Shown: one piece after another, positions 1 through 11,585 of the stretch | How the letters are laid out: each line of letters begins with the position of its first letter | Numbering within the stretch: the stretch's first letter is position 1 | Assembly: GCF_902635505.1 (NCBI RefSeq) | Contig: NC_045429.1 | Coordinates: forward strand, 163,578,997 to 163,642,996 | DNA from: Sarcophilus harrisii | Taxonomy: Eukaryota; Chordata; Mammalia; Dasyuromorphia; Dasyuridae | DNA length: 64,000 nt | Reading direction: 5' to 3' | Made by a program: the position numbers and the translations under genes | The notes under the pieces: generated by a model | Told to the model about the DNA's origin: nothing | The model's database searches: none | What the model saw: only the letters and a program-made list of their open reading frames with translations

Positions 1-422
1 TCCTTCAGTAATCATTATTTAGACACTTATTCTGAGAAAAAAAAAAGCTGTGGGCTTATCACTTGAACTTATGTCCTCACTCTCCATGATGTGATCTGTA
101 ATCCATAGAGATTTGTATCAGTTATGATAGTTTATGCATATAACTATGCAATTCCTGACAGTCTTCAAAGATTCTGTTTGCCAATATCAGTCTCTTTAGC
201 TTCTCTATTAACTGCAAACGAAGCAGAAAACAGTTCAGAAGTCACAATACTAACAAAAATTCATACTTTAATATCTAGCACTTTAATGCTACGAGTGTTA
301 CCAGTATAGATCTTAGCCAATCCATAGCTCCCCTGTGAAATTCTTTTCCAGGTTTTTCCATAAATTTGAAAAATTAGGGTGCAGAATGAGACATGGCCAT
401 ATATGTAAATAGGTCTATATAA

Positions 423-641
423 TGTTGTTGAATTATTTTCAATCATGTCAAATTCTTTATGACCCCATTTGAGATTTTCTTGGTAAAGATACTGCAGTGA
501 ATTGTCATTTCTTTTTCCAGTTCATTTTTTACAGATGAAGCACTGAGGCAAACAGGGTTAAGTGACTTGTTCTGGGTCATGCAGCTAGTAAATGTCTAAG
601 GCCAGATTTGACCACTACCAGATGTGCCACCTACCTGTCCC
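423..641 (-). mobile_element. tRNA-headed CORE-type SINE (Mar1-like)
   Basis: Reversed: 'tcatgtcaaattctttatga' (RTE-like end), then 'acagatgaagcactgaggca', and the tRNA head 'gatgtgccacctacctgtcc' at the right. Near full length. A short CA run follows at 652-668. Confidence 0.75.
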
Positions 642-1694
642 ATATAAAGACGCACACACACACACACATAAACCATTACATTGTTATATTTACATTCATT
701 CATCTATAGATGAAATCCATGCTGAAAATTGTTTAAAAAGTGGAATACTCTTATCTTCTCAAAGATTGATTCATTAAATTTTTTTTTATTTCTCTTTGAA
801 ATGGAAAGTTAGGAAGATTTATTTCATACAGACATTTACTGGCTTTTCTGTCATGAGGTTTTGAAGTAATTTTGGCAGCTTTGCCTTGAAATCAAACAGA
901 TTAAAAAAAAAAAAGAGAGAGAGAGAGAGTCATCAGAACAACATAGTAATAAGAATTAGTTTCAGGATTTGATTTTCATTATCAGTATCAGTGGCTATTC
1001 TCATGAGTTGAAGTTAAAATTTCAGGATCGAAATTAGGTTTTAACATTTATGTATACCTGCATTAAAGCATTTATGATAATACGGCTTTTGGGAAAGAAC
1101 TGAAATTGTTATTTGATTTATGTTTCTACATGTATCTAGTATCAAGAGTCATTTGCTTCTTGATGTTTCAGTAAGTGTGTCTCAAAATAGTCAGTAATTA
1201 ATATTTTAGTCTGAAAAGTGATTTGTAGTATTCAAAATATGTGAAAACAAGATTTTTACTCTTTGGCATTCCATTTTATTTTGATGTTGAGGGCAAAAGT
1301 GATCATGTTCAAACTCAGTGTAGCAGGGCTAAGAAAAAAAGTATGATAAAATTATTGTAGGATCAATATTGTACTTAAAAAAAATTCTTTATTTACTGAG
1401 TTAGTTTGGACTGAGAAAGCCAAGATGGAAGAAGAACTTGGGGGCACCAAAGCCACCTTATGACACAGGAAAGATACATTTTGGGGTTTTTCATGAAGAA
1501 GAAGTATGAACCAAACTCTTTACGTCCAGTAAGATGCAGGGGACTTCTCAGCATCTGCTTTACCAGCAAGGAAACAGTCCAACAGAATAGAGTATAATCA
1601 GTTTGGATGGGGAAGATTTAGAAACATCCAATTGGTAATGGAATCTTCATAATGTGAGCCTGGAACTATTTGACAATTAAGTGCCACAATGTAT

Positions 1695-1815
1695 GGAGTA
1701 ATGGATTTGGAGTTGGAAAGACCTGAGACCAAATTGTCTTCAGCATTCGTGGGCTGTGTAACCCTAGGCAAGTTAGGCAAACTCTCTGATGTTCAGTTTC
1801 CTTATGTGTAAAATA
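1695..1815 (+). mobile_element. Old tRNA-headed SINE fragment
   Basis: 'ttggagttggaaagacctga', 'ctgtgtaaccctaggcaagt', 'tcagtttccttatgtgtaaa'. A partner copy lies at 3455-3625 inside the ~1.8-kb repeat. Confidence 0.65.
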
Positions 1816-2591
1816 TTTATTTATTTAGAACATGTATAAAGAACAAAGTTTCTTAACCTGTGATTTCCTTTGGGATGTGCAATTGAATGGGGATTTGTAC
1901 ATTTGATTTGCATGCCTATTTTAAATACCTATATATCTGCAATCTCATAAAGACTTCTCACATAAAAAGGAGTCATAAGTAGAAAAAAAAGTTTAAGAAG
2001 CCCTGATTTAAAAGATCACAGGTCTGTGAAAAGCTTTAAAAATCATTTCATTCAGCTTCCTCATTTTATGTGTGAAGAAACAGATCAAGAGCAACAATGT
2101 AAATTTTCCAGAATGAGAAAAAATGTTAGCGTTAGAACTGACATTTCAACTCAGGTCTGTGGACTTTGTATGGATTACATTCTGTGAGGATAAATGTATT
2201 CCTTGATTTCTCTTAATAAGGCATAAATTTCTATTGATTAAATAACAATTTGAGGGCAGCTTCTGGTTCATTTTTTTTGCTTTATATACCCAGAACCTAA
2301 CAATGTCTATGAAGATTTTTGCCTTGGTGGGATATTTCCTTTTATTATTAATTTCAATAACCAAGGCACTGTGGCTCAGTCACCTATTAGATAAGTTGCT
2401 GTTCTAAGAGTCAATATCATATAATATCTAAATGTACAAACTTTTCCAGTTTAAGTAGCAAAAGATAGAGTCAAATAAAGAGGAAAGCTTTATAGTAGAC
2501 AACTCAAATACCTTGAAAGCATTTAGAAATTATTGCAATATTATTTAGAAATAAGGCTGCAGCCTTATCATCTAGCATTGATCAACCTTAT

Positions 2592-2718
2592 TTTTCAGTG
2601 CTTCATTACTCTATTGGAAATTATTTTGGCAAAGATACTAGAATGAAGGTTAAGGATTTGCCCAGGGTCACACAGGGAGCAAAAATCTGAGGTCAGATTT
2701 GAACTCAGGAATATTCCT
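2592..2718 (-). mobile_element. Old SINE fragment before the exon-like cassette
   Basis: 'ttattttggcaaagatacta', 'aaggatttgcccagggtcac', 'cagatttgaactcagga'. Its partner is 11586-11808. Confidence 0.65.
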
Positions 2719-2747
2719 ACATTATTTTTATATGACTTTTTCCTCAG

Positions 2748-2851
2748 GGAATGCAAGAGAAAATGGCAAATCAGCAGGATTTAGTGGATATCAACATCTC
2801 CAAAGAAGTATCAGAAATGTCCAATCTATCTAAACAAGATTTAATTGAAAG
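2748..2851 (+). other. Exon-like cassette with splice-site signals (unidentified)
   Basis: A 104-nt segment open in one frame (34 codons), preceded by a pyrimidine tract ending 'tttttcctcag' and followed by 'AG|gtatct'. The translation begins GMQEKMANQQDLVDIN and ends SNLSKQDLIER. The same cassette, decayed but with both splice dinucleotides kept, is at 11851-11944. I do not recognise the protein. It may be a fossil host exon on the strand opposite the TAARs, or chance. Confidence 0.35.
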
Positions 2852-3454
2852 GTATCTTTGAGTTCACATTGTAAAAAGTTCTTATTTAATATGAAAAAAA
2901 TCTGACATTATATAGGTTAAATTTATGGTTATTGAGATAGTATGTTTGGACTTATAGAAAGCTGGATTGACATGATGATTAAAGTAGAAGAGAATGGAGT
3001 GGATTTTGTGAGCATCAGAGTTATGGGAGGAGAGAGAGACATGTTTCAGAATATGAAATTCTGTATTTCTAGGGAGTGTTGGGATTTGAGCACCTGATTA
3101 CAAGTCAGATATTGGTAGCCCCAATAAAGTACTTTTATAAAAAAAATTCCTGATTTCTTATATTTCTTCTGGCCCTACTAAGTAAAGTGGGAGTAAAGAC
3201 TGGGGAGCAAGTCAATGATTTTGGGCCCAGAAAAAATAAATTTTAGATTTATTTCACGAAAATAGTCATAAACCAAACCCTTCACTTCCAGTAAAAATTC
3301 AGGGGATTTCTCAGTATTACCCTTATAAGCAACAGAACCAACCCAGCAGAGTATAGGGTAATCAACTTAAATGGTAAGGCTCTAGAAGCATGATATGGTG
3401 AGTGAATCCCTAATAATTTAAGGCTACTTTCCAGACACTGGAGCCATAGTATAA

Positions 3455-3640
3455 GTATAAAAGTGTATCAATTTCTGTTTGTGAATTTTGGAAGACTTGA
3501 GTTCAAAACCTCCCTTAGATATTTATTAGCTGTATGATTTTGGACAAGAAACTTAATCTAACTTTCAGTTTCCTCATCTGCAAAATGAGGGGCTTAGATT
3601 TTATTTCCTCTCAGTTCCCTTCTAACACTAAATATCTTCC
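3455..3640 (+). mobile_element. Old tRNA-headed/MIR-like SINE
   Basis: 'ttggaagacttgagttcaaa', 'tcagtttcctcatctgcaaa', 'atgaggggcttagattttat'. Confidence 0.68.
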
Positions 3641-4439
3641 ATATGCCATTCTTTTGTCTTTGTTTTACTCCATTTGTCCTAAACCTGTCTTAGAAAGAGA
3701 ACAATCTATGTAAGTATATTGAGTTTTCTATAAAAAATGTGGCTTGTCTAAGGCTTCTTGGTAGAAGCTGGAGACTATAGAGAATAACTCACCTCATGAT
3801 GTGGCCTCTTTGCCAATATAATAGCACTGAATTATATTATTTCTCTAAATGCAAGTGACAGAAATATATTATGAATCATCTAAGAGGTAAAATTCTTCTA
3901 TACTCATTGTATGTTCCAACTGGTTTTACAACCATCCCTTATACCTTTTACATGACTAAGAAGTCCAGTGAAGATTGAAGGCATCCTCTGATCACTTTCT
4001 AAACTGTGCCCAAATGTAGAATAGAAAAGGGCGAGAAGCATTACAATTTTCTCTGAACCATAAACACAACACTTTACAAAGAATTTATGCTCTAGTGGAA
4101 GCCCAAACCTATAAGCTGGACCATCTGATTCCAATAAAGGGGACAGAAGAGTGATATAAGGCAAAGCATTAAATTATAAGCAGGAAACAGTTCGACACTT
4201 TAATATTCAATTTACAAATCACAACACAAATAGAATCATGTTTTCTCCCAGTATTGTTCTTCAATGAAATACACACAAACTTATTAAATTATTTCTACAG
4301 TTTTATCATATATCTCTCTAATTTAATTTCTAAAGAGTTAAAACAAATACTTCCCGATGTTTTTTTTTTTAATTTGCTGTACTTTTTAAAGTGAAAGAAA
4401 ACAACATTCCATGGAATTGATGACTACAAAGCCAATAAT

Positions 4440-4712
4440 AACAAAAAGTTGTTGTTTATCCATTCTCAAAGAGGTCTATGATATTACGGAGGCAATGCCA
4501 TGACATAAAAGTGAATTGGATTTAAGTGAGGGAGGGCTGTGCAAGGTCCCCTGCCTTATCTTCTTCTCCAGAATCATCTGAGTCCAATGGCAAGATATAG
4601 ATCAGGACAATTGGAGATGACCCTGCAAGCAGTGGGAAACCCTAGGCTAATGCTCAATAGATGCTTAAGGCTAAATAAGAAATGAGTCAGAGATTGTCCT
4701 CTTTTTCCTAAT
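4440..4712 (-). mobile_element. Nearly full-length SINE of the 'gaaggacaaacaacaa' family
   Basis: Reversed copy starting 'gttgttgtttatccattctc', with body motifs 'gaattggatttaagtgaggg', 'gcaagatatagatcaggaca' and 'ggctaaataagaaatgag'. The end resembles that of an RTE-type LINE in this genome (see 42940-43215), so RTE mobilisation is inferred. Confidence 0.75.
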
Positions 4713-5137
4713 TTAAAAAAAAAAAACAATCAGGGAGACAGACCCTCAATGTTTCTGGAAAAAAGCAGAAATAATTGCTATTTAGATTCACTCTGCACCA
4801 ATCAGGGCTCAAAGAATGTCCAAGTGGGGCTTGGTCTGGGACCTAATGTTGTTCAATCAATAAGAGCCAGATAGATTTGGATTAAAGACATGGTCCTAAA
4901 TCTTAAACCCCTCAAAATCTTGTGAGGTTTAAGCTATAAAAATTTACATTCCTTTGGGCAGAGCATCTGCAGATAAGGGTATGATAACATATATAGGCAA
5001 AGGAAAGAGAAGGGAAGGGAAAAGAAAAGGGTAGGAAAAGGGAATGGAAAGTAGAAAGGAAGAATTATGTTGCCCATCTGGACAATACCAGTTGTGTACC
5101 CAGTAAGTTAGCTGCTACTCCTATTCCTACTTAGAGA

Positions 5138-5265
5138 GGTTGTTGTTTGTCCTTTCTTGAAGGGGACCATGATGCCAATGTGGTGATACCATGACATTTA
5201 AGTGAACTGGATTTAAGTGACAAACCTCTGGGCAAAGTCACCATGTTATACCAAAAGTAGAACTC
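5138..5265 (-). mobile_element. Truncated SINE of the 'gaaggacaaacaacaa' family
   Basis: 'gttgttgtttgtcctttctt' with 'gtgaactggatttaagtgac'. A positional partner lies at 12325-12445 in the second copy of the ancient repeat, so the insertion predates that duplication. Confidence 0.72.
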
Positions 5266-5408
5266 TCATAGTTGCAACATATCTGATAGCATGTGGTAGA
5301 CAACAGCTCTATCTGTCTATATATACACACATAAACACTTATATGTATATGTATATTCATATCCATCTACATATTCATTATATATAGTACAATTGAAACC
5401 TAAAATTG

Positions 5409-5645
5409 TGGCAGCTAGGTGGGATATTATGGATAGAATGCTGGGCCTGGATTCTGGAAAATTTATCTTTATGAATTAGAATCTGATCTCAAACATTTAA
5501 TTAATTGTATAACCCTGAGGAAATCATTTAATCCTTTTTTGCCTTAGTTCCTTATCTGTAAATTGGAGAAAGAAATGGCAAAGCACTACAGCATTTTTGC
5601 CAGGAAAACCTCAAATGGACCTAATGGAAAAAACAACCTTAAAAC
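5409..5645 (+). mobile_element. Near full-length Mar1-like SINE
   Basis: 'ggcagctaggtgggatatta' head, 'gatctcaaacatttaattaa', then 'aaatggcaaagcactacagc' and 'aaaacctcaaatggacc'. Confidence 0.75.
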
Positions 5646-5754
5646 CATAATGTCCCATATAAATTTTATGACTTTTAAATGACTAAAGTAGCCTCCCATA
5701 TCAATGCTGGTTTGGTTATGTTATGTCATTGAATTATATTGTCACAACTACTAG

Positions 5755-5990
5755 GAGTAATGGATACAATTATGAGACTTAAGTCAGGAAGACTGAATTC
5801 AAACCTAGCCTTAGACACTTATAATCTTAGACAAGTCACATTAGTTCTTTTGCCTCAGTTTTCTCAATTGTAAAATAGGGATAATAATAGCACCCACACC
5901 CTAAAAGTAGTTGTGAAAAATAAATGAGATAACATTTGTGAAGCATTTAGCACAGTGCCTGGTATATTTACTACATAAATAATTGATATT
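5755..5990 (+). mobile_element. MIR-like SINE
   Basis: 'tgaattcaaacctagcctta', 'tcagttttctcaattgtaaa', 'aatgagataacatttgtgaa', 'gcatttagcacagtgcctgg'. Confidence 0.72.
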
Positions 5991-6795
5991 ACTAATGAAG
6001 GAATGGCATAAGAAACAATGATAAAATCCACTTAGACACCAAGAAATAAAAAATAAAAAACCTATATAGGCCTAAGATAACTTTGAGTAGACCTGTTATT
6101 AACTTGAATATAAAAAGAAGCCAAAGACTGTTGGGATAGAAAACCATTGTTATTGTATGAACTGCTTTCAAAGGAAGACAGCTTCATTACTGACCACAGG
6201 TGGAACTAATCTCTAACTTCAAATTCTTTTAGGAAAAGAAAAAAAAATAAACCAACAAAAAAGCGACAATGTAAATATGTGATATAAAATAGAACTGAAA
6301 ACTTTTTAAGGCTATTGATTCAGATAAATACAACAGTTAACTACAGAAAATTAAATTGGTCAGACTCATTATATGTAAAAAATTAAAAAAATAAACTTTT
6401 CGACAGGAAGAAAATATCAGACATGTTCTTGGAAGAAAGAAAAATAGGAAAATAGGTAAGTTTTCTACTATAAATGAAAGGCTAATGGAATCAGGAGATT
6501 ATAAAATGTTAATTTGGGAAGAAAAAAATGCCTTTTACCCTTTGGTCCAAGAGTGGATTAATGAATAAAATCAAAGATGAAATAAGATAAGACAAGAAAA
6601 GGAGTGCAACTTTAAAACCAGCTTGTAAACCCTATTCACATGTAATTTCCCATAGTACATTTATTTTATGAAAACTGACATCTGAAACTGGAATTGTGAA
6701 TGAATGGAGAGAGGATACTTTTATCTCATAATAATTCACTTGTTTCATTTTAAACTTTGTACTACATTGTAAATTCTTTAACCAAAAAAAATTTT

Positions 6796-7315
6796 TTTTC
6801 ATAAATCTAATCTATTGCTGAAGAGTGACCACTGAGGACTTCCCCAGTAATAATCAAGTTAATTACTCTTTGAAACCAAGGGTAAAATAAACATTAATCA
6901 GAGGGTCCATGGCTGAGTTACAATAGGCAAACCAAAGTAAAATTTTATAAATATATGTTGGGGTGATAAGCACTAGGTGAGCATTAATTATTGATTCAAT
7001 AAAGTATGAAATCAGACCATGAAATCAGAAATGCAATCACTGCAATGCCCATGGTTTTATCTGCTTTTCTCTCCCTCTTGGACACTCTGGCTTTGTAACC
7101 TTCTGAGGACAACTCAGTTTTGCTGTTCATACTTTCAATATTTCTAGCTTGTTGTTCATCTAGTAAAAAAAAATCTTACAATAAAGAATGATTATAACCA
7201 GCATGGGAGTGAAAAACAACAGAAAGTATATCAATACTTAGTTTTGATTTCCAGCAATCTGAAAACTTATCACAGTAAGTGATAAGAATCACGGAAAGAA
7301 TTCCACAACTTGTTT
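6796..7315 (-). pseudogene. Ancient decayed TAAR relic (TM5 to C-terminus)
   Basis: Read on the minus strand, this stretch aligns base by base with the 3' half of the TAAR genes. The stop-proximal region is followed by a codon run equivalent to WFRKAI ('gaaaccaaggg' on the plus strand), then a TM7 remnant translating as FAYCNSAMDPLI, the region before TM7, TM6, the RERKA loop ('gctttt ctctccctcttgg') and part of TM5/ECL2 ('gttttgatttccagca'). It has many small indels and no usable frame. The 5' half is missing or unrecognisable; some weak similarity to the ECL1/TM3 region may continue to about 7400. It marks an older TAAR gene that accompanied the 2-7 kb / 11-13 kb tandem repeat. The closest living subfamily cannot be judged by eye. 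Confidence 0.85.
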
Positions 7316-7436
7316 AGACAATGTGAAATCAAACTGGTATAATCTTTCACAGTGGTACCTGTTTCCAAACTGTATTCTCTCCTAATAGATCTCACCAATA
7401 ACTGCAATTGGTTGGGGTGGAATGGACCACATCTGT

Positions 7437-7875
7437 TCTTGTTTGTCCTTCATTTTGGAAGACAATAAATGATTTCAAAAGGCAATGTCTTGATTCATGT
7501 ATGCATTGGATTTAAGTGAGTCAGACATATAAATTTATCAGCCTCATTTTCTCTTCTAGAGTCACCAAAGTCTGGGGGAGGAGGTGGAGGGTAAGAGGGG
7601 AAAAATTGGAACAAGAGGTTTGGCAATTGTCAATGCTGTAAAGTTACTCATACATATAACCTGTAAATAAAAGGCTATTAAATAAAAATTTAAAAAAAAA
7701 GAGTCACCAAAGTCTGGGGGCAAGACAAAATTTATACTGACAATGACCAGTGACACATCTTGATGTATTAAATGTATTAAATGAAACTCAGAACACTCCA
7801 CAGCACCTGCTTTATCTGCCTTCATGTCTGTTGGTCCATTGCTTGGGGCTGTGGGGAAGAAGTGGGGAGTCTTCA
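7437..7875 (-). mobile_element. SINE of the 'ttgttgtttgtcctt' family, split by the small L1
   Basis: The two parts (7437-7558 and 7721-7875) match the family whose plus-strand reversed end reads 'ttgtttgtccttcattttgg' and whose body contains 'attggatttaagtgag' and 'agtcaccaaagt'. Diverged and therefore old. Confidence 0.7.
7559..7720 (+). mobile_element. Very short L1 3' insertion with perfect 20-bp TSD
   Basis: 7579-7700 is only the last ~120 bp of an L1 (G-rich stretch, 'ggaacaagaggtttggcaat', 'cctgtaaataaaaggctatt', A-tail). 'gagtcaccaaagtctggggg' occurs at 7559-7578 and again at 7701-7720. The duplicated sequence belongs to a SINE that the L1 entered. Confidence 0.92.
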
Positions 7876-8220
7876 CATTCTTAATTAGATTTAACCTTAA
7901 CTCACTGAGGGGCTTGAAGACTATCAGTTATCCTCAACTTGGTTAGTTTCTCTGCCAAGACAATTGTACCCTGCTGTGCATGCTACTGCTTCTTAGAATT
8001 ACAGGTGAGAATTGAGTGGCAGGTGAAAACCCAAAGGTGATGGAAAGCCCTGAAAAAAACTTAGTAAGTCTTTACACCAGAGATTCTAGTCCTCCTGAAA
8101 TATCCCTTACAGCCTTGGACCATATTTACCTGTTATTTCATTGCTATGAGAAGCAACACTGGAGGAGTAGATCCAGATTTCTGGGGACACTGGAACTTTA
8201 GTGAGGCTTTCTCAAGTCCA

Positions 8221-9210
8221 CTCTACTCTTATCATCTTTTGGCTGGATTATTGATATGGGCTCCAAATTGTTCTTTCTGACTCAAAACTTTCCTTTCTTC
8301 AACTCACTTTCCACATAGCTACTAAACTGATTTTTGTGAAGCACAGATCTGACCATATCAGTTCCTATTCAGCATTGTTTCAATGGACAAATAGAAACTC
8401 AAATAAGAAGGAGATTTCTCAAGGTGAAAGCAAAAAGGAACTTTATTAAGATCTCTTGAGAAAGGGTGTTTCCCTCTCAACATGCAGTCTAGCAAAGAGA
8501 GGTAAGTTACAAAAGGAGAGAACCAAACTATAATACCTCTAAGGCAAAAATTCCCCATCCATTGTTGGCCTCATTCCCAGTGACCAAGAGGCAGGTTCAT
8601 AATCTAAGACAAAGGATAAGAAAGCAAAATTCAACCAATACAAACTTATAAACTTATTTACCACAACTTTTGCTGATGTGGGAAAGTCTTGCAAAAACAC
8701 TCGGGGGACCAGGACTCCCTAGAGTTCCTATTTCTTGTAAGTCAGAAGATTTTTAGAAAGTGAAACTGAGGCATAGGATATGAACAAATTTATGCTAGTG
8801 ACTCTGAGAAGCCTTCACTTATCACATTCACTTCTCTATTAAAAATCATTGGTTTAACCAAAAGGATTGTTTTGTTTCCTCACACTCAACACTATATGTC
8901 CCATCTCTTTGTTTTTGCATTAGCTGTTCTCCATGCTTGAAGTCAGTCCTTCCTCACCTCTGTCTCTAAGAATGCTATTATTTCCTTAAAATTCATTTCA
9001 AGTGTCACTTTCTATATAAAGTTTTCCCCAATGCTCATCAGCTTGCAGGGTCTTCCCTTCTAAAATACTTTATAGTTATTTGCTATATGTTTCTTTATGC
9101 ATATGCTATATCCCTTCTTGAGAGCAAAGACTGTTTCATTTTTTCTTTGTTTCTCTGGCACATTGAAGTAGCACCTATAATATAGTTTTTAATAAATTCT
9201 TGTAGATTCA
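8221..9210 (+). mobile_element. L2-like LINE 3' end, interrupted by a solo LTR
   Basis: Before the LTR: 'cacagatctgaccatatcag'. After it: 'cctcacctctgtctctaaga', 'agtgtcactttctatataaa', 'cttgagagcaaagactgttt', 'aataaattcttgtagattca'. This is the order of the mammalian L2 3' region. Confidence 0.7.
8380..8829 (-). mobile_element. Solo LTR of an endogenous retrovirus (fossil)
   Basis: About 450 bp on the minus strand, with TG...CA-type ends and a polyadenylation-like signal followed by a U-rich stretch, lying inside an L2. No internal retroviral sequence was seen next to it, so it is a solo LTR left by recombination. The class is not determined and the ends are accurate to perhaps 10 bp. Moderately old. 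Confidence 0.6.
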
Positions 9211-9404
9211 TGACACACAGTTTTTATAATCATAATCCTAAAATTCTTTGGAAGGAGAAGTAGAAGATAATAGAAAACTATTTCTTAATTAAGACAGCAA
9301 AACTTAGGTAGGGAATAAATTTACAGAAAGTGGACAAGTGACTTAGTGTACCAAATTATCCTAAGAATATTTACAAATGAAACTGAGAAGGGGACAAAAA
9401 AAGA

Positions 9405-9407
<3 letters not shown>

Positions 9408-9458
<51 letters not shown>
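9408..9458 (+). repeat. Uninterrupted run of 51 A
   Basis: Pure poly(A) of 51 bases, preceded by the A-rich 'acaaaaaaagaagc'. No recognisable SINE or L1 end precedes it. Confidence 0.95.
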
Positions 9459-9460
<2 letters not shown>

Positions 9461-9699
9461 AAAAAGAGCTGTCAATATTCCTAAAGGTTCTTTCTTAACT
9501 GAGTGTTGAGCCCTTATATTTGTCCTCTAATATCAAAATCTTTGATTTGTTTTTTTTTTAACATAAGGATATTTTTAAAAGTCAATTAAAGAAAAGAAAG
9601 ATAGGAAGAGAATCCAGTTTAGACCAAATATACAGTTAGGAAATTTTGTTGGTGAAAATATTATGTCTAAAGTTTGGGAGACATTTAAAAAATCTGACA

Positions 9700-10530
9700 A
9701 TATTATGTAAAGACAACATTAAGAAAAAAACTGATATAAATATTGGAGGAGATGTATGAAAATTGGGATGAAATAATGTATTGTTTGAGGAGGCGGGAAC
9801 TGATCCAGCAATTCCAGAGAGTAGTTTGCAATTATGACAAAGAGCTATAAAACTGCATATCTTTTATCTATCAGTATCACTACTGGGTTTGTATTGTAAA
9901 GAGATGATGATTAAAGAGGGGGAAAGGTTCACATAAACAAAAAATGTTTTTAGCAGCTTTTTGCATTAGCAAGGAATTGGAAATTGAGTGAATTCCTATA
10001 AATTGGGAAGTGTTTGAGTAAGTTATAGTATATGAATATAATGAAATATTATTGTTCTATAAGAAATGATGAGCAGGCAGATTTCAGAAAAGCCTAAAAA
10101 GATTTATATGAATTGATGCTGGCAGAACACTGTACATGGTAACAGTAAGGCTATGTGATTATCACTATGATAGAGACTTAAATCTTCTTAGCAATGTGAT
10201 GATCCAACATATTTCTGATAAACTTGGGATGGAAAATGCCATCGACATCCTAAAGGAGAAATGTGGATTCTGAATGAGAATGAAAGCATACTATTTTCAT
10301 CTTTTTATTTTTTTCCCTTGTCCTGGCTTTTTCCTTTTACTGATTTTTTTCCTCTTTTGCTCTGATTTTACTTTCACAACATGATATATATATGGAAATA
10401 TCTTTAAATTGATTGTATATGTATAGCTGATATCAGATTGCTTGCTATTTGGGGAAGGGAGGGAAAAGGGGAGAGGGACAAAAAATTGGACATTAGAAAT
10501 CAAATAAAATTTTTAAAAATGAAAAAAAAT
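9700..10530 (+). mobile_element. Old L1 3' end
   Basis: Contains 'tgaaatattattgttctata' (the L1 MEYYCSI codons), 'gaattgatgctggcagaaca', a T-rich 3' UTR and a G-rich stretch followed by 'aaataaaatttttaaaaatg'. Well diverged. Confidence 0.78.
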
Positions 10531-10960
10531 AGAAGAAATATATCTAATTGGAAAAACAATCAACCCGGAAAATAGATCCAGGAGAAATAATCTAAGAATT
10601 ATTGGACTATCAACCAGATCAAAAAAAAAAAGAGCCTAAACAACATCTTTCAAGAAATAATTAAAGAAAACTGATCCAATATCCAACAACCAGAAGATTA
10701 AAGAGCCATCAAAAGAATCCACTGACCACTTCCTGAAAGAGATATCAAAATGAAAACTCCAAGGAATAATTTAACTAAATTCCAGAATTATCAAATCAAG
10801 GATAAAATACTGCAAGCAGCAAGAAAAAAGCAATTCAAATATTCTTATAAATCAGGATTATTTAAATGGAATTTCTTAGGGTGTTCATTGAAGGTTTCTT
10901 CAATTCTTCTTTCTAAAACTGGGTTATTTAATTTTTTTTAATTTTCTCTTCTGTTAATCA
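10531..10960 (+). mobile_element. L1 ORF1 fragment
   Basis: 'gaaaactgatccaatatcca', 'cctgaaagagatatcaaaat', 'gcaagcagcaagaaaaaagc' match the ORF1 end of marsupial L1. A separate insertion or rearranged piece behind the 3' end at 10530. A short SINE tail ('caggacatcaccccatgata') follows near 10980-11030. Confidence 0.65.
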
Positions 10961-11585
10961 ATGTAATCTATATTTTTGTCAGGACATCACCCCATGATAT
11001 CACTGGTCATCTTCAAAAATGAATGATAACAACTGAAAAGGGAGTCATGTGGCACAGTGCAAAGACAGAGCTTTGGGCATCAAAGGTCCTAGGAACAAAT
11101 TTTTCTTTTTCTACCATCTATTATTTGGGGGCCTTGAGGAAAGTTTTCAACTCTCTCTGAAACTCAATTTTCTTATTTTCTTTATTTTCAAAATGAAGGA
11201 GTTTGGGGACCACTCAAGGTCTTTGGGAAGTTCTACATCTAAAATCCTATATTGTTCCCTTGATAAACTATAATACTTTTAAGGGTCAGGTCTGTTTCAC
11301 TTTTTGTCCCCAGAACCTTGCAGTGTCCATGGTGATTTTTGTATTAGCTTGGATCATATTTCCTTTTTATTCATTCCTATAAAACAAGGCACTGGGGCTC
11401 AACGACCACTAAGTTAAATTGTCCTTTTGAGAGTCAATATCATATGATATATAAACAAGTAGAAATGCTTTGTAGTAGACAGCTCAATTGCTTTGAAAAT
11501 ATTTAGAAATTATTGCAATATTATTTAGAAATAATCTTGCTAGCTGCTGTCTTATCATCTATCATTATTCAGGCTTTTTTTTTCC

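Larger units (their letters stand above)
1480..3425. repeat. Two ancient repeats about 1.77 kb apart
   Basis: 1495-1650 ('gaaccaaactctttacgtcc', 'ggggacttctcagcatctgc', 'agagtataatcagttt') recurs, diverged, at 3270-3425 ('aaccaaacccttcacttcca', 'ggggatttctcagtattacc', 'gagtatagggtaatcaactt'). Each is followed by an old SINE in the same orientation, which suggests a tandem duplication rather than an interspersed element. Confidence 0.65.
2146..7000. repeat. First copy of an ancient multi-kb tandem repeat
   Basis: Collinear, diverged matches with 11270-12930: 2160-2560 with 11290-11560; the cassette at 2748-2851 with 11851-11944; 4820-5100 with 12030-12290; 5138-5265 with 12325-12445; 6310-6700 with 12490-12890. 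About 1.9 kb (near 2930-4810) has no counterpart. The TAAR relic follows at 6796. A third, weaker match of 4320-5400 lies near 15540-15840 ('agttgcaa', 'tgtggtaggcaacaa'). Confidence 0.75.

Noticed and set aside
1420-1450. L1 5' start suggested by 'gccaagatggaagaag'
   Set aside because: The sequence after it does not follow the L1 5' UTR; it belongs to the diverged 1.5/3.3-kb repeat region.
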